The translations under genes were made by a program, and so were the position numbers. Shown in pieces: positions 49,667 through 59,473 of a DNA stretch of 64,000 bases. The notes below the pieces were generated by a model. It ran no database searches and was not told the DNA's origin. It saw only the letters and a list, made by a program, of their open reading frames with translations. Each line of letters starts with the position of its first letter. The first letter of the stretch is position 1. The DNA is from Verrucomicrobiota bacterium (lineage in GTDB: Bacteria > Verrucomicrobiota > Kiritimatiellia > SS1-B-03-39 > UBA6053): the NCBI GenBank assembly GCA_020831625.1, contig JAFIGD010000021.1, positions 1 to 64,000 on the forward strand, given 5' to 3'.

Positions 49667-51640
49667 ATGAAAAATCCACTTTGCATACTTGCCGCATTGT
49701 TGTTATCCGCCCCGTTTTTGTCTCTTCACGCCGCCGGGGACCGGTCGGAGCGCATGGAAATCGTTTTTCCGGAGGGGGCGTTCCGGGAGAACGGCGGCCC
49801 GGTAATCGACATCACCCGGCCACCCTTCAACGCGAAAGGAGACGGGGTGACCGATGACACCCGCGCGTTTATCGATGCTTTGAATTTTTTGCGGGACGAA
49901 CTGGCCGAGGCCCGCCGCAGGGCCCACCATCCCTATGCCGGACGGCATTCCTGGACGCTGTATCTGCCCAGCGGCACCTATCTGGTGTCGGACACGCTGG
50001 TGCATGATGGCGAGCTGCGCCACGGGTTTTGCTTTCTGCGGCTGGTGGGTCAGGACCGGGAAAACACCGTCATCCGCCTGCGGGACAACAGCCCCGGTTT
50101 TGGTCCGGGTCAGGAAAAAGCGGTTCTGCCCTGGACCAAGCTACCGGCGCAAGGCAACATCATGTGGGGCAACCAGGCCCGGAATTTCACCATCGACACC
50201 GGCAGCGGCAATCCCGGCGCGGTCGGCATGACCTTCATGGGCGCCAACGCCTGCTCCCTGGACAACATCACCATCCGCTCAGGGGACGGAAGAGGATTTA
50301 TCGGACTGGATTTCCCCTGGTGGTCGGTGCAGGGGCATTTCACCGACATTACCGTGGAGGGCTTTGATCACAGCATCCGTTTCACGGACTCGCGGGAGAT
50401 TCAGCCCGTGCTGGAGCATCTCACATTGCGCAACCCCCGCGTTTCCGGCATTGCGGTTCAGGCGCCGGCTGCGGTGTCGATCCGCAAGCTGGACTTCACC
50501 GGGGATGTGCCTGCGGTCCATGTGACGGGTGAGGGCACGCACCTGGTGATGATTGAATCCCGGATCCGCGGCGTCAGCGAAGGACTGGAGGCGATCAATG
50601 TGGAAAATGCCGGGGACAATCACACCTTTCTGCGTGACATTGAGGTGGAGAATTTTGTGGTGAGTCTGCTGGAGAGCGAGCGGGAGATTCTGGAGGGGAA
50701 CATTGAAGAATACGTTTCCGGCGAGGTGATTGCCTGGCGGGCCACGCCCCCGCGGTCCCTGCGCCTGCCCGCAGAGGACGCTCCGCTTGTGCCCTGGGAG
50801 AGCAATCCGGAACAATGGGCGAGTCCGGAGCACTTCGAGGGGAGCGAGGCTGAGCGGATTCAGGCGGCTTTGGATTCAGGCAAACCTGCGGTGTATTTCC
50901 CGAAATCCTACCGTGAGGGAGGCCGTTTCACCATTCCGGCCACGGTGCGGCAGATCGATTTTCTGCATCTGGACGAGGTCCGGGGCGCTTTTGTCGTCAA
51001 CGAGGCTTCAGAGGAGCCTCTGTGGATCGAGCACTCCCAGCGGCGGCTTCCGATCGTGATCCGCGCGCGGCGGGATGTGCACCAGCGCTTCGGCAGCAGC
51101 CGGACGCGGGTGGAGACGGAAGAGCCGGTGATCCTTCATTTCCAAAATCTGGCGGTGCTCACCGGCGGGCATGAGGATGCCTTTTGTCCGCCCAATGTCC
51201 GGATCTACGCCCGCAGCATCAACGATGAGGACCGCAACCGGCCCAACTATGTGGTGAACGGCGGGCTGCTCTGGGTGCTGGGCTATAAAACCGAGGCCCA
51301 CCGGGAGAGTTTCATGGTGAAAAACGGCGGACTCCTCGAGGTTTTGGGCGGATACCGGAACCACGCGGGCACCGGGGATCAGGGAATTCCCCTGCTGCAT
51401 AACCGGGACGGACATGTGTCCCTGGTGGCCACCACCTATATGGCCAGAGCCTATCGGGAGGCCGTTTGGGATGACACCTCAGACACCCCGGGCCGCTGGC
51501 GGCGCGATGTGTTCCCGGTTCGCCGCAGCGGTCACGGGGGCAATTATTTCATCCCGCTGTTTGTCTCTTTTGATCCGGCGGCGGTTGCGGCGCATTTGGA
51601 GCGCTTCCAGCAGCTTCGGGACGGAACCCATGCAAATTGA
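49667..51640 (+). CDS. Secreted pectate-lyase-3-like beta-helix protein
   Basis: 657 residues with a signal peptide (MKNPLCILAALLLSAPFLSLHAA). Residues about 25-330 match the pectate_lyase_3 pattern (AKGDGVTDDTRAFIDAL near the start, then a beta-helix). A second half-helix domain (about 400-650) has WESNPEQWASPEHF and a Gly-rich closing part. The 1239-residue protein at 55234 has the same plan with added golvesin repeats, so these are paralogs. CGGAG lies 11 bp before the ATG. Reaction unproven; a polysaccharide lyase or hydrolase is likely. Confidence 0.85.
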   Translation: MKNPLCILAALLLSAPFLSLHAAGDRSERMEIVFPEGAFRENGGPVIDITRPPFNAKGDGVTDDTRAFIDALNFLRDELAEARRRAHHPYAGRHSWTLYLPSGTYLVSDTLVHDGELRHGFCFLRLVGQDRENTVIRLRDNSPGFGPGQEKAVLPWTKLPAQGNIMWGNQARNFTIDTGSGNPGAVGMTFMGANACSLDNITIRSGDGRGFIGLDFPWWSVQGHFTDITVEGFDHSIRFTDSREIQPVLEHLTLRNPRVSGIAVQAPAAVSIRKLDFTGDVPAVHVTGEGTHLVMIESRIRGVSEGLEAINVENAGDNHTFLRDIEVENFVVSLLESEREILEGNIEEYVSGEVIAWRATPPRSLRLPAEDAPLVPWESNPEQWASPEHFEGSEAERIQAALDSGKPAVYFPKSYREGGRFTIPATVRQIDFLHLDEVRGAFVVNEASEEPLWIEHSQRRLPIVIRARRDVHQRFGSSRTRVETEEPVILHFQNLAVLTGGHEDAFCPPNVRIYARSINDEDRNRPNYVVNGGLLWVLGYKTEAHRESFMVKNGGLLEVLGGYRNHAGTGDQGIPLLHNRDGHVSLVATTYMARAYREAVWDDTSDTPGRWRRDVFPVRRSGHGGNYFIPLFVSFDPAAVAAHLERFQQLRDGTHAN

Positions 51641-51673
51641 TTCCATGCCGCGCCTGGAAAAATTGGTGTGCAT

Positions 51674-52504
51674 ATGATTACTTTGACAGACGAAGAACGC
51701 TCCGCAACCAAAGATGATTTACATGGATTGCGTTTTGAGGACCTGCGGCTTTCGGACGCGGACCTGCGGTGGTGGCGGGACGCGAAGTTCGGCATGTTTA
51801 TCCACTGGGGCCTCTATGCCATTCCGGGCAGGGAGGAGTGGCACATGTCCAGGGAACCGACAAGGACCCCGCCTAGCTGTGGGAGCCGCTGAAACTCAAC
51901 CAAATGGTGCGGGACTTGCAGCCGACGGTTGTGATCAATCCCCGGTCCGGCTGGGAGGGGGACTTTGTCTGCGAGGAAGGGGAGAAGCCGGTCACCGGAG
52001 GGGATCGGGAACGCCTTTGGGAAAAGGCGATGCGGATCAACATCAAGGGGTGGGGGTATACCTGCGAGGAAACCCTCCTCCCGGTGGAGGATCTCCTTGA
52101 ATATCCGGTGAACAGCGTCTGCCGCAACGGCAACCTGCTGCTGAATGTTGGTCCGGACCCGGACGGGATTATCCCGGAAACCCAGGCGGAGCGTCTCCTG
52201 GAAATGGGCAAATGGCTGGAACTACACGGTGAAAGCATTTACGGAACCCGTCCGGGGCCTTTCGCGCCGGTGGACGGGCTGTACGGTAGCACCTGCCGTC
52301 CGGGCACGGTGTATGTCCATGTTGTTCCGCTGGCCTGATGACGGATTGCGCCTGCCGCCGCTGGATTCCAGGATTACCGGGGCTACGCTGTTGAACGGGG
52401 GTGCCTGCGGGCTGTGGCAAAACGGCTCGGGGATCGAGATTTCCGCTCCGAAAGAGCAGCGCAACCGCCGGCTGTCGGTGGTTGCGTTGCGGTTCCGGGA
52501 TTAG
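51674..52504 (+). pseudogene. Broken GH29 alpha-L-fucosidase gene
   Basis: The N-terminal piece (about 51674-51880) has the family start [20 protein letters not shown] and REEWHMSRE. It ends in a stop, and a second frame resumes with [27 protein letters not shown] and later HGESIYGT. A third frame change near 52330 splits the C-terminal beta-sandwich (DGLRLPPLD). About 150 residues, including the catalytic-nucleophile region, are deleted between pieces one and two. So an internal deletion and at least one frameshift have killed the gene. It starts 33 bp after the pectate-lyase-like gene, so it was the operon's next gene. Confidence 0.85.
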
Positions 52505-52662
52505 AAACCCTTCTGGGGGACACTCCGCATTCCAAAATCACCAATGGGGTTTGGATCTTACGGAAGCACAAAGGCAGGGAGGGTTGTGGCAAAGACGGCA
52601 AAGCCCCCGACATAGCTTGGTATAAGGATTTGGAAGATCTTTGTCCCTGGCTTTGTCCTGAA

Positions 52663-55140
52663 TTATGGAACGGACGTGAAGCGCACCGCGTCGGCAATCA
52701 CAAAGCCACTGGTACCCGCGTTGCTGATCAGTACACTGCCGCCGGTGCCGGCATTGAAGGTGTAGGTGCCCAGCAACACCCACTGTCCGCCGCCGCTGCG
52801 CTGGTCCAAACTGATATAATCGGTTCCGCCGGCATGGGTGATGTCGATGGGCACGTTGGAGGCCCGGTTTGAATTTGAGGTGTAGCGAATGAAAACGTCA
52901 TAGGTCCCGGCATTCAATTCAGGAGTGAACCGAACGCTTTTGCTTCCTTTTCCGGAATTGCCGTCGTGCAGGTAGTCACTTCCGTGGTACCCCGGGTCCC
53001 AGGTGCTGGAGGTCCAACTGCCGGTGATTTGCACACCGGTGTTGTCACTGTTGTCGACGATGATTTCCGAAGGGGTGGTTTGACCGGGTGTGAATTTCAC
53101 CGCGTCGGCGATGACAAATCCGTTTGTGCCCGTATTGCTGATCAGCACATTGCCGTCGGAGCCGGCATTGAAGGTGTACGTGCCCAGCAGCACCCACTGA
53201 CCTCCGCCGGTTCGCTGGTCCAAACTGATGTAATCGGTGCCGTTGGCATGGGTGATGTCGATCGGCACATTGGAGGCCCGGTTGCTTCCTTCCGTGTGCC
53301 GGATATAAACCTCATAGGTTCCTGCCGCGAGGGTTGGTGTGTAGCGCACGCTCTTGCCGCCCTTTCCGCTGTTGTTGTCATGCAGGTAATCCGCTCCGTA
53401 AAAGCTCCCCCCGCCCCCCCATGTACTGATGGTCCATGAACCGGTGATGGTGACTCCGGTGGTGTCGCTGTTGTCGATGATCACCTCGGTGGGTGTGGAG
53501 GGCGCGGAAGGATTCCACTCATGGATGCCGACATCAGGGTGGCTGCCGAGGGGTGCTGTACCACCGAAGTAATCGCGTCCGCCCATCTCGATGCCGAAAA
53601 GAGCCTGAAGGTCGAGGCCGCTGTCAATCAGCGGAGAGTCGTCGGACAACCGGTAGGCCACCAGTGAGGCCAATTGTGCCGTGTCGGTCAATTGTGGAGC
53701 CGGAAGCGGACCCTGCAGTTGCGGGTCGCCCTCGAAAGCGGCGAACGCCCCATTGAGTTTTTCCTGGTTGGTGGCGTTGCTCCAGTTCAGCGCGCTGGAA
53801 TAGGAGTTGCCTCCGAGCCGGTATGCGCCCGTGCCTGTCATGTGATGGTAGGCATTGCCCTGGAACAGTACGCGGTCGGTTGTGGTATTGGAATCGCCGT
53901 CGACCAGACGGGTGTTGTTGCCAGTGGTGATGAAGAGATTGTTGCTGACGCGGATGTTGGAGAAAGCGTTTCCCAGCATTCGGAAAGCCGAGCTGTTGCC
54001 GCTGGCGCGGGGGCTCATGAAAACGACATTGTTGTGGATGATGCTGTCCCGCACCCGGTTGCCGTCTGATGCTGCCCAGACCATGATTCCCCCGTAGTTC
54101 CGGCGTCCGTCGTTCTGGCTGATATTGTAGCGTATGATGTTGTTTCCGAAGCTTGGGGCACCCGGGTATTGCGCGAGCAAGTAGCCCGGTCCATCGTTGT
54201 TGTAGGAGTAATTATATTGTATGATGCAGTTTGTGGCTCCGCCATCAATGTCAAATCCTCCGCCGTCGCCTCCATTGGAACGGTTGTCGTGTGAGATGTT
54301 GAACTGGATGACCACGTTGTCCGAGTCATATGTCCAGATGCCGACCGGTCCGGCGCTGTTGGTGTTGGCCTGGCCGTTGTTGTAGGCGCGGCAGTATTCG
54401 ATGATCCCGTTCTGAACAAAACCCAGAACAATTCCACTGCCTGTTGGATCGGATAAGCCGGAAATGCCGGTGTTGCTGTGGAAAATACTGTGGGACACGT
54501 GCACGTTGCGGATGGCGTTCGGTCGGTGCCCCCAGGTGAGCATGCCATTGCGCTGGTTGTTATGGAAAACGCTGTCGAGAACCTCCAATCCATCGAAACC
54601 CGCCGTAATATTGTCTGTTCTCCAGCCGAATGCAATAAGGCCGTTGCCGCCGCTGCTTTCACCCGCGGCTCCGAATCCGCTCACGTCCAGCCGGCGCAGG
54701 ATCACTTTGGGCAGCAATTCCGGACTGTGTGCATATAGCATCAGTCCGTCACCCGAATTGGTGGAGAATCCCGAGCCCTGAATCACCAAGTCTTCAATCA
54801 CCAGGCCTCCGGCATTGTCCACCAGAATTCCGTGGCTGTCACCTGCAAGAATCCGAGCACGCCCCTGACCGTAGGAACCGAAGGTGACCGGGTTCTGGGC
54901 CGTGCCGCCGTGGCGGGTTTCCAGATAGAGCATTCCGTGGAAATCGGCGCCGCCCTGAAACAGGACTTTGTCACCGGGGGCCAGTTGCTGGCTCCAAACA
55001 CGGCCAAAGGTTTGCCAGGCGGTTGAGGGGGACGTTCCGTTGTTTGAGTCATTGCCCTGGGGGCTGACGTAAAATGTTGCAGCACCTGCTGAAAAAGAGA
55101 AGAAACAACCCATAATTGTAATCAGTGCGGTGAGTTTCAT
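52663..55140 (-). CDS. Secreted parallel beta-helix protein with two golvesin-type repeats
   Basis: 825 residues with a signal peptide (MKLTALITIMGCFFSFSAGA). The N-terminal 500 residues form a right-handed beta-helix (FYVSPQGNDSNNGTSPSTAW start, many N-x-x-I/V ladders). The C-terminal part has two golvesin/xly-type repeats of about 135 residues each (VDNSDTTGV, GYHGSDYLHD, RASNVPIDITHA, GGGQWVLLGTYTFNAG, FVIADAV). Such domains bind sugar or surfaces. The ATG at 55140 is preferred over 55188. A lyase or glycoside hydrolase is possible, but no catalytic motif is clear. Confidence 0.8.
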   Translation of the reverse strand: MKLTALITIMGCFFSFSAGAATFYVSPQGNDSNNGTSPSTAWQTFGRVWSQQLAPGDKVLFQGGADFHGMLYLETRHGGTAQNPVTFGSYGQGRARILAGDSHGILVDNAGGLVIEDLVIQGSGFSTNSGDGLMLYAHSPELLPKVILRRLDVSGFGAAGESSGGNGLIAFGWRTDNITAGFDGLEVLDSVFHNNQRNGMLTWGHRPNAIRNVHVSHSIFHSNTGISGLSDPTGSGIVLGFVQNGIIEYCRAYNNGQANTNSAGPVGIWTYDSDNVVIQFNISHDNRSNGGDGGGFDIDGGATNCIIQYNYSYNNDGPGYLLAQYPGAPSFGNNIIRYNISQNDGRRNYGGIMVWAASDGNRVRDSIIHNNVVFMSPRASGNSSAFRMLGNAFSNIRVSNNLFITTGNNTRLVDGDSNTTTDRVLFQGNAYHHMTGTGAYRLGGNSYSSALNWSNATNQEKLNGAFAAFEGDPQLQGPLPAPQLTDTAQLASLVAYRLSDDSPLIDSGLDLQALFGIEMGGRDYFGGTAPLGSHPDVGIHEWNPSAPSTPTEVIIDNSDTTGVTITGSWTISTWGGGGSFYGADYLHDNNSGKGGKSVRYTPTLAAGTYEVYIRHTEGSNRASNVPIDITHANGTDYISLDQRTGGGQWVLLGTYTFNAGSDGNVLISNTGTNGFVIADAVKFTPGQTTPSEIIVDNSDNTGVQITGSWTSSTWDPGYHGSDYLHDGNSGKGSKSVRFTPELNAGTYDVFIRYTSNSNRASNVPIDITHAGGTDYISLDQRSGGGQWVLLGTYTFNAGTGGSVLISNAGTSGFVIADAVRFTSVP
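52729..52863 (-). repeat. 135-bp tract shared with 55300-55434 (golvesin repeat)
   Basis: 134 of 135 bases match between this tract and 55300-55434, while flanking parts of the same repeats differ clearly. The only mismatch is A against G in the GATNTAATC segment. This abrupt identity points to recent gene conversion or recombination between the two neighbouring genes. Confidence 0.9.
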
Positions 55141-55233
55141 GGTGTGGCCTTTTTTTGTGGCGGTTTGGTCCAGGGGGGCTAATGCCACCCGTCCATGCCG
55201 GTTTGGCAGGACGGGTGACTGAGGGAGTTGTTT

Positions 55234-58200
55234 CTACGGAACGGATGTGAATCTAACCGCGTCGGCAATGACAAATCCGTTTGTGCCCGTGTTACTGACC
55301 AGTACACTGCCGCCGGTGCCGGCATTGAAGGTGTAGGTGCCCAGCAACACCCACTGTCCGCCGCCGCTGCGCTGGTCCAAACTGATGTAATCGGTTCCGC
55401 CGGCATGGGTGATGTCGATGGGCACGTTGGAGGCGCGGTTGCTGGAGCTGGTGTAGTGGATAAAGACCTCGTAGGTGCCGGAGGCCGGGATGGAGGGACG
55501 ATAGCGCACCGTCTTGGAACCCTTGTCGGCATTGCCATCATGGAGATAATCCGCGCCGATGAAGCCACCTCCGCCGGCCCATGTGCTGATCGTCCATGAA
55601 CCGTTGATTTCCACGCCTGTGTTATCGGTGTTGTCCACAATCAAATCCGCGGGTGAGTGTGACTGGGCGGGGACGAAGCGGACGGCGTCGGCCATGACGA
55701 AGCCGTTGGTGCCTGAGTTGCTGATGAGGATGTTGCCTGCGGTGCCCGAGTTGAAGTTGTAGGTGCCGAGGAGGACCCACTGGCCGCCGCCGGTGCGCTG
55801 GTCGAGGCTGATGAGGTCCGTGCCTGTTGCGTGGGTGATGTCGATGGGCACGTTGGAGGCGCGGTTGATTCCGTCCGGATACTGGATGTAGACATCGTAG
55901 GTGCCGGAGGCCGCCAGATCCGGGGTGAAGTGGACGGATTTCTGACCTTTGTCCGTGTTGTTGTCGTGCAGGTAATCGGGGCCGTGGTATCCCGGGGTGA
56001 ATGTGGTGGAAACCCACTGGCCGGTAATCTGGACGCCGGTGGCATCGGCATTGTCCACGATGACTTCCGCAGCCTGGTCCTCGTCAAGTTTGACGAAGCG
56101 GAAGGCGTCGGCGACGACAAATCCGTTGGTGTTGGCGGTGAAGATCCGGGCGTTGCCGGAGGTTCCGCTGGAAAACGGGAAGACACCGAGAAGGACCCAG
56201 CCGCCCCCGCCCATGGTCTGGTTCATGTGAACCAAATCAACGCCTGCGGCATGGGTGATTTCGACCGGAATCCTGGATGCCCGGTTCATATCGGCCGTGT
56301 AGTTGGCGTAAACCGCATGGAGTCCGTCCTGGAGGACGGGGGTGTAGGTGGCGGTCTTGGTGCCTTTGCCGGTGTTTCCGTCGTGGATATAGTTGGGGCC
56401 GACGTAGCCGGGGCTGAAGGTCGTGGTCGTCCACGTTCCTGTGGAGGAGAACCCGGTGGCATCGCTGTTGTCGACAACGAGGGCGGTGGTTGAGAGTTTG
56501 TGTCCGGAGCCCGGGAGCGGAGCGGCGGGATCGTAGCCTACGTAGAGCGGGACGAAGTAGTTGCCCGTGCCGGTGCCGATCACGCGGCGTGGGAAGCCGG
56601 GGTTGAGGAACTTGTGGGTGGTGCCGTCGCGCACTTCCCAGATTCCCTGCTGATAGCCATTTTGCATGTAGTTGGTGCCGATATAGCTGACATTGGAGTG
56701 ATCATTGAGCACCACCGGACGGCCCTCATCGCCGGCGCCGGCAAAATTCTGGTAGCCGCCCAACACTTCGAGGAAGCCGCCGTTGTACACCTCGAAGGCG
56801 CTGCGCGGGCGCTCTGTTTTGAAGCCCATCACCCAAATAAGGCCGCCGTCAATCACATAGTTTGTTCCCCAGGTGGTTTCTTCGTTGATGCTGCGTCCGT
56901 AAATGCGGGCGTTGGGCGGGCAGAAGTGGGGACTGTCCCCGCCGGCGAGCACGCCCATGTTCTGCGCATGGATGGTCACATTCTCCGGGGTGTTGACGCG
57001 AAGGGCGATGCTGGAGAACCGCAGGTGCACGGTTCGTGCGGCACTGATCCAGAGCGGCATTTTCGCCCCGGCGTGTTCGATCCACAGCGGCTGGGACGAG
57101 GGCTCGGCGACATCAAACCGGCTGGTGAACAGGCTGGACTGGTGCATGAAGTCGATCTGGCGCACGCTGGCGGGAATGGTGAAGACTCGGTTGAGGTTGG
57201 TGATGGTGTACGTTTTGGGGAAGTAGATGGCGGGCTTGCCCGAATCGAGCGCGGCTTGGATCCTTTGCTCGGCTGTTCCCGTAAAGTCCTCCGGACTGGC
57301 CCAGTTGGCCGGGTTGGATTCCCAGGGCACCAGGGAGACCTCCTCCACAGGCAGGTTCAGGCTTTGGGCGGGCGTGGAGCTGTCGATGCGGTAGACCTGG
57401 CCGGAAAGCCATTCGGAGACCGGGCCGGTTACGTCGTTGACCGTCATGCGGACAAAGCGGATGGCATCGGCAATGACGAAGCCGTTTGTTCCCTCGTTGC
57501 CGATCCGGACTGATCCGCCGGTGCCGGCTGCAAAATTGTACCTGCCGAGTGCCTGCCATTGGCCGCCCCCGCTCTGCTGGCTGATCGTCAGGTAGTCGGT
57601 CCCCATCTGGTGCTCGATATCCACCGGAACATTGCCGGCCCGGTTTGCGGCGGCTGAATAATTCATTTCCACCTGGTAGATCCCTGCCTGGAGGTTGGGG
57701 CGGAAGCGGACGCTCTTGCTTCCCTTGCCGGAGTCGTTGTCATGCAGGTAATCCTGGCCGATGAATGCGCCGCCCCCGGACCAGGTCCCTGAGACCCAGC
57801 TGCCGGTGATTTCCACACCGGTGGCATCGGCGTTGTCCACGACGACGTTCTGCGAGGAGGGGATCATCTGCCGGATGGTGGCCGCATAGCCACTGGAGAC
57901 GACATTGCGGACAAAGAGCTGGTGGTCGGCCGGATCGCCCATTTCGATCGCGCCAAAAGCCGGGCTGCCTCCGTTCAGCACCGAATCAAGCACGACGACA
58001 TGACCGCCCCTGCGGTCCATGATCACGGCGGGTACCTGGTTGGTGCTGTGCAGCTTGCGAATGCTGAGCGCGGCGCGTCCGCCATGAATGCCTGCGTTAT
58101 TCTGGCCGCTGATGGTGATGTATTCGAGGGTCGGGTTGGTCTCGCGGCTATCATCGGTACGGACCGCGTAGTCGAAGCCCTCGATCGTGATATCGCTGAA

Positions 58201-58953
58201 ATGTCCCTGCACCGACCAAGTGATGAAATCGAGCCCCACGCTGCCCTGTCCATCCCCGGAGCGGATCGTCACATTGTCGAGGGAACAGGCATTGGCTCCA
58301 AGGAAGACGACTCCGACCGCGCCCGGGTTGCCCGAACCGGTGTCGATGGTGATATTCCGGAGCTGGTTGCCCCACATGATGTTGCCCTGGTTTTGTCCCA
58401 CCTTGGTGAACGGCAACACCGCCTTTCTGGCTCCGGGGCCGAAGCCCGGGCTGTTGTCCTGCAGGCGGATGACGGTGTTCTCTCTGTTCTGTCCGACTAT
58501 CCTCAGATAACAAAATCCGCGGTAGAGGCTGCCCTCGTGCACCAGGGTGTCGGAAACCAGGTAGGTCCCACTGGGGATGTAGACAGTCAGCTTGTGGTCG
58601 CCGCCGTAGCTGGTGCCGCGGATTTGTTCGATGCGGTTGCGCAGGTAGTTGAGCATCGCGATAAACGCTCCAGTGTCGTCGGTGACCCCGTCTCCAACCG
58701 CATTGGGGCTGAATAATGTGGTATTCGTAATGTCAATGACCGGACCGCCGTTTTGATGAAACGCGCCGGGAGGATAGACGATGTTCATTTCCTGGTTCCG
58801 GTCCTGAGCGTGGGCGGGATTCAGGGTTAACACCCCGAAAAAAACGGCCAGGAGATTGAATTGGAGGAAGGGTATCCTTTTCATCGGAAAAGTTCCGAAA
58901 GTGGTTCGGGAGATTTCGCTCCGGGTGGAATGATTCAATAAGTATTTCTTCAT
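55234..58953 (-). CDS. Secreted pectate-lyase-3-like protein with four golvesin-type repeats
   Basis: 1239 residues. The ATG at 58953 is chosen because AAGGAGA lies 6 bp upstream. The resulting long signal peptide (about 50 residues, cut near NPAHAQ) is unusual, but the later ATG at 58884 has no ribosome site. Residues about 55-380 form the pectate_lyase_3 beta-helix (VGDGVTDDTGAFIAML). A golvesin repeat (about 370-500) interrupts the two halves of the beta-helix plan seen in the paralog at 49667. The second half (about 525-820) is followed by three tandem golvesin repeats to the C-terminus. It is preceded by the gap 58954-59473. Confidence 0.85.
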   Translation of the reverse strand: MKKYLLNHSTRSEISRTTFGTFPMKRIPFLQFNLLAVFFGVLTLNPAHAQDRNQEMNIVYPPGAFHQNGGPVIDITNTTLFSPNAVGDGVTDDTGAFIAMLNYLRNRIEQIRGTSYGGDHKLTVYIPSGTYLVSDTLVHEGSLYRGFCYLRIVGQNRENTVIRLQDNSPGFGPGARKAVLPFTKVGQNQGNIMWGNQLRNITIDTGSGNPGAVGVVFLGANACSLDNVTIRSGDGQGSVGLDFITWSVQGHFSDITIEGFDYAVRTDDSRETNPTLEYITISGQNNAGIHGGRAALSIRKLHSTNQVPAVIMDRRGGHVVVLDSVLNGGSPAFGAIEMGDPADHQLFVRNVVSSGYAATIRQMIPSSQNVVVDNADATGVEITGSWVSGTWSGGGAFIGQDYLHDNDSGKGSKSVRFRPNLQAGIYQVEMNYSAAANRAGNVPVDIEHQMGTDYLTISQQSGGGQWQALGRYNFAAGTGGSVRIGNEGTNGFVIADAIRFVRMTVNDVTGPVSEWLSGQVYRIDSSTPAQSLNLPVEEVSLVPWESNPANWASPEDFTGTAEQRIQAALDSGKPAIYFPKTYTITNLNRVFTIPASVRQIDFMHQSSLFTSRFDVAEPSSQPLWIEHAGAKMPLWISAARTVHLRFSSIALRVNTPENVTIHAQNMGVLAGGDSPHFCPPNARIYGRSINEETTWGTNYVIDGGLIWVMGFKTERPRSAFEVYNGGFLEVLGGYQNFAGAGDEGRPVVLNDHSNVSYIGTNYMQNGYQQGIWEVRDGTTHKFLNPGFPRRVIGTGTGNYFVPLYVGYDPAAPLPGSGHKLSTTALVVDNSDATGFSSTGTWTTTTFSPGYVGPNYIHDGNTGKGTKTATYTPVLQDGLHAVYANYTADMNRASRIPVEITHAAGVDLVHMNQTMGGGGWVLLGVFPFSSGTSGNARIFTANTNGFVVADAFRFVKLDEDQAAEVIVDNADATGVQITGQWVSTTFTPGYHGPDYLHDNNTDKGQKSVHFTPDLAASGTYDVYIQYPDGINRASNVPIDITHATGTDLISLDQRTGGGQWVLLGTYNFNSGTAGNILISNSGTNGFVMADAVRFVPAQSHSPADLIVDNTDNTGVEINGSWTISTWAGGGGFIGADYLHDGNADKGSKTVRYRPSIPASGTYEVFIHYTSSSNRASNVPIDITHAGGTDYISLDQRSGGGQWVLLGTYTFNAGTGGSVLVSNTGTNGFVIADAVRFTSVP

Positions 58954-59473
58954 GACGGGTCTCCTTGTTGGGTCGTACAATAAGTCTCGATTCATAACAG
59001 AAATACACTGTGTCATAATGTGTTTTACAAAAGCAATCATTTTTTTATTTTTTTGAACGGAACGGGAGGACACGGAGGCGGCGGGCAGGGCAGAGGGGAA
59101 TGTCGGCCCGGACCCGGACGGAGACAAGAACGCCTATCTCCGTATTGGCGGGGCGAAGGGGGCCGAACGTCGAACCGGTTTCCGCCGTAGCAGCGGAGCG
59201 CGAAGGAGGATCGCCGCATCAGGAAATGGGGCTCTCCACACACCGTATTCCGCACTCCTCCTTCACAGAGTTTATCAAGCCGCAGGCATGGGCACAAAGG
59301 CATGCGTTTGATTTTTTCATTGGGGGAAGCTCCCATGGCTTTTTGAACAGGTTTTACGGATTTCTTCGTATCCGTTGTCCGGCGAAGCCATCCGATGGGC
59401 ATTCTTCATTTTCGTTCGGGCCGGACTACGAGATGCGGAAAATCAACCGTCCAGCATGGCATCTCATGGCGTT
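58954..59473. other. Gap of about 520 bp without a visible gene
   Basis: AT-rich next to the 58953 gene, with a GTAAAACACATTATGACAC stretch on the minus strand that may be a promoter element. Then GC-rich sequence with phrase-like repeats. A GAATGTCGGCCCGGACCCGG segment (59099-59118) resembles the GH29 signature NVGPDPDG, but no open frame supports a gene. Confidence 0.5.

Noticed and set aside
59099-59130. NVGPDPDG-like segment in a noncoding gap
   Set aside because: It matches the GH29 signature over about 30 bases but has no other GH29 features; too short to call a fragment.
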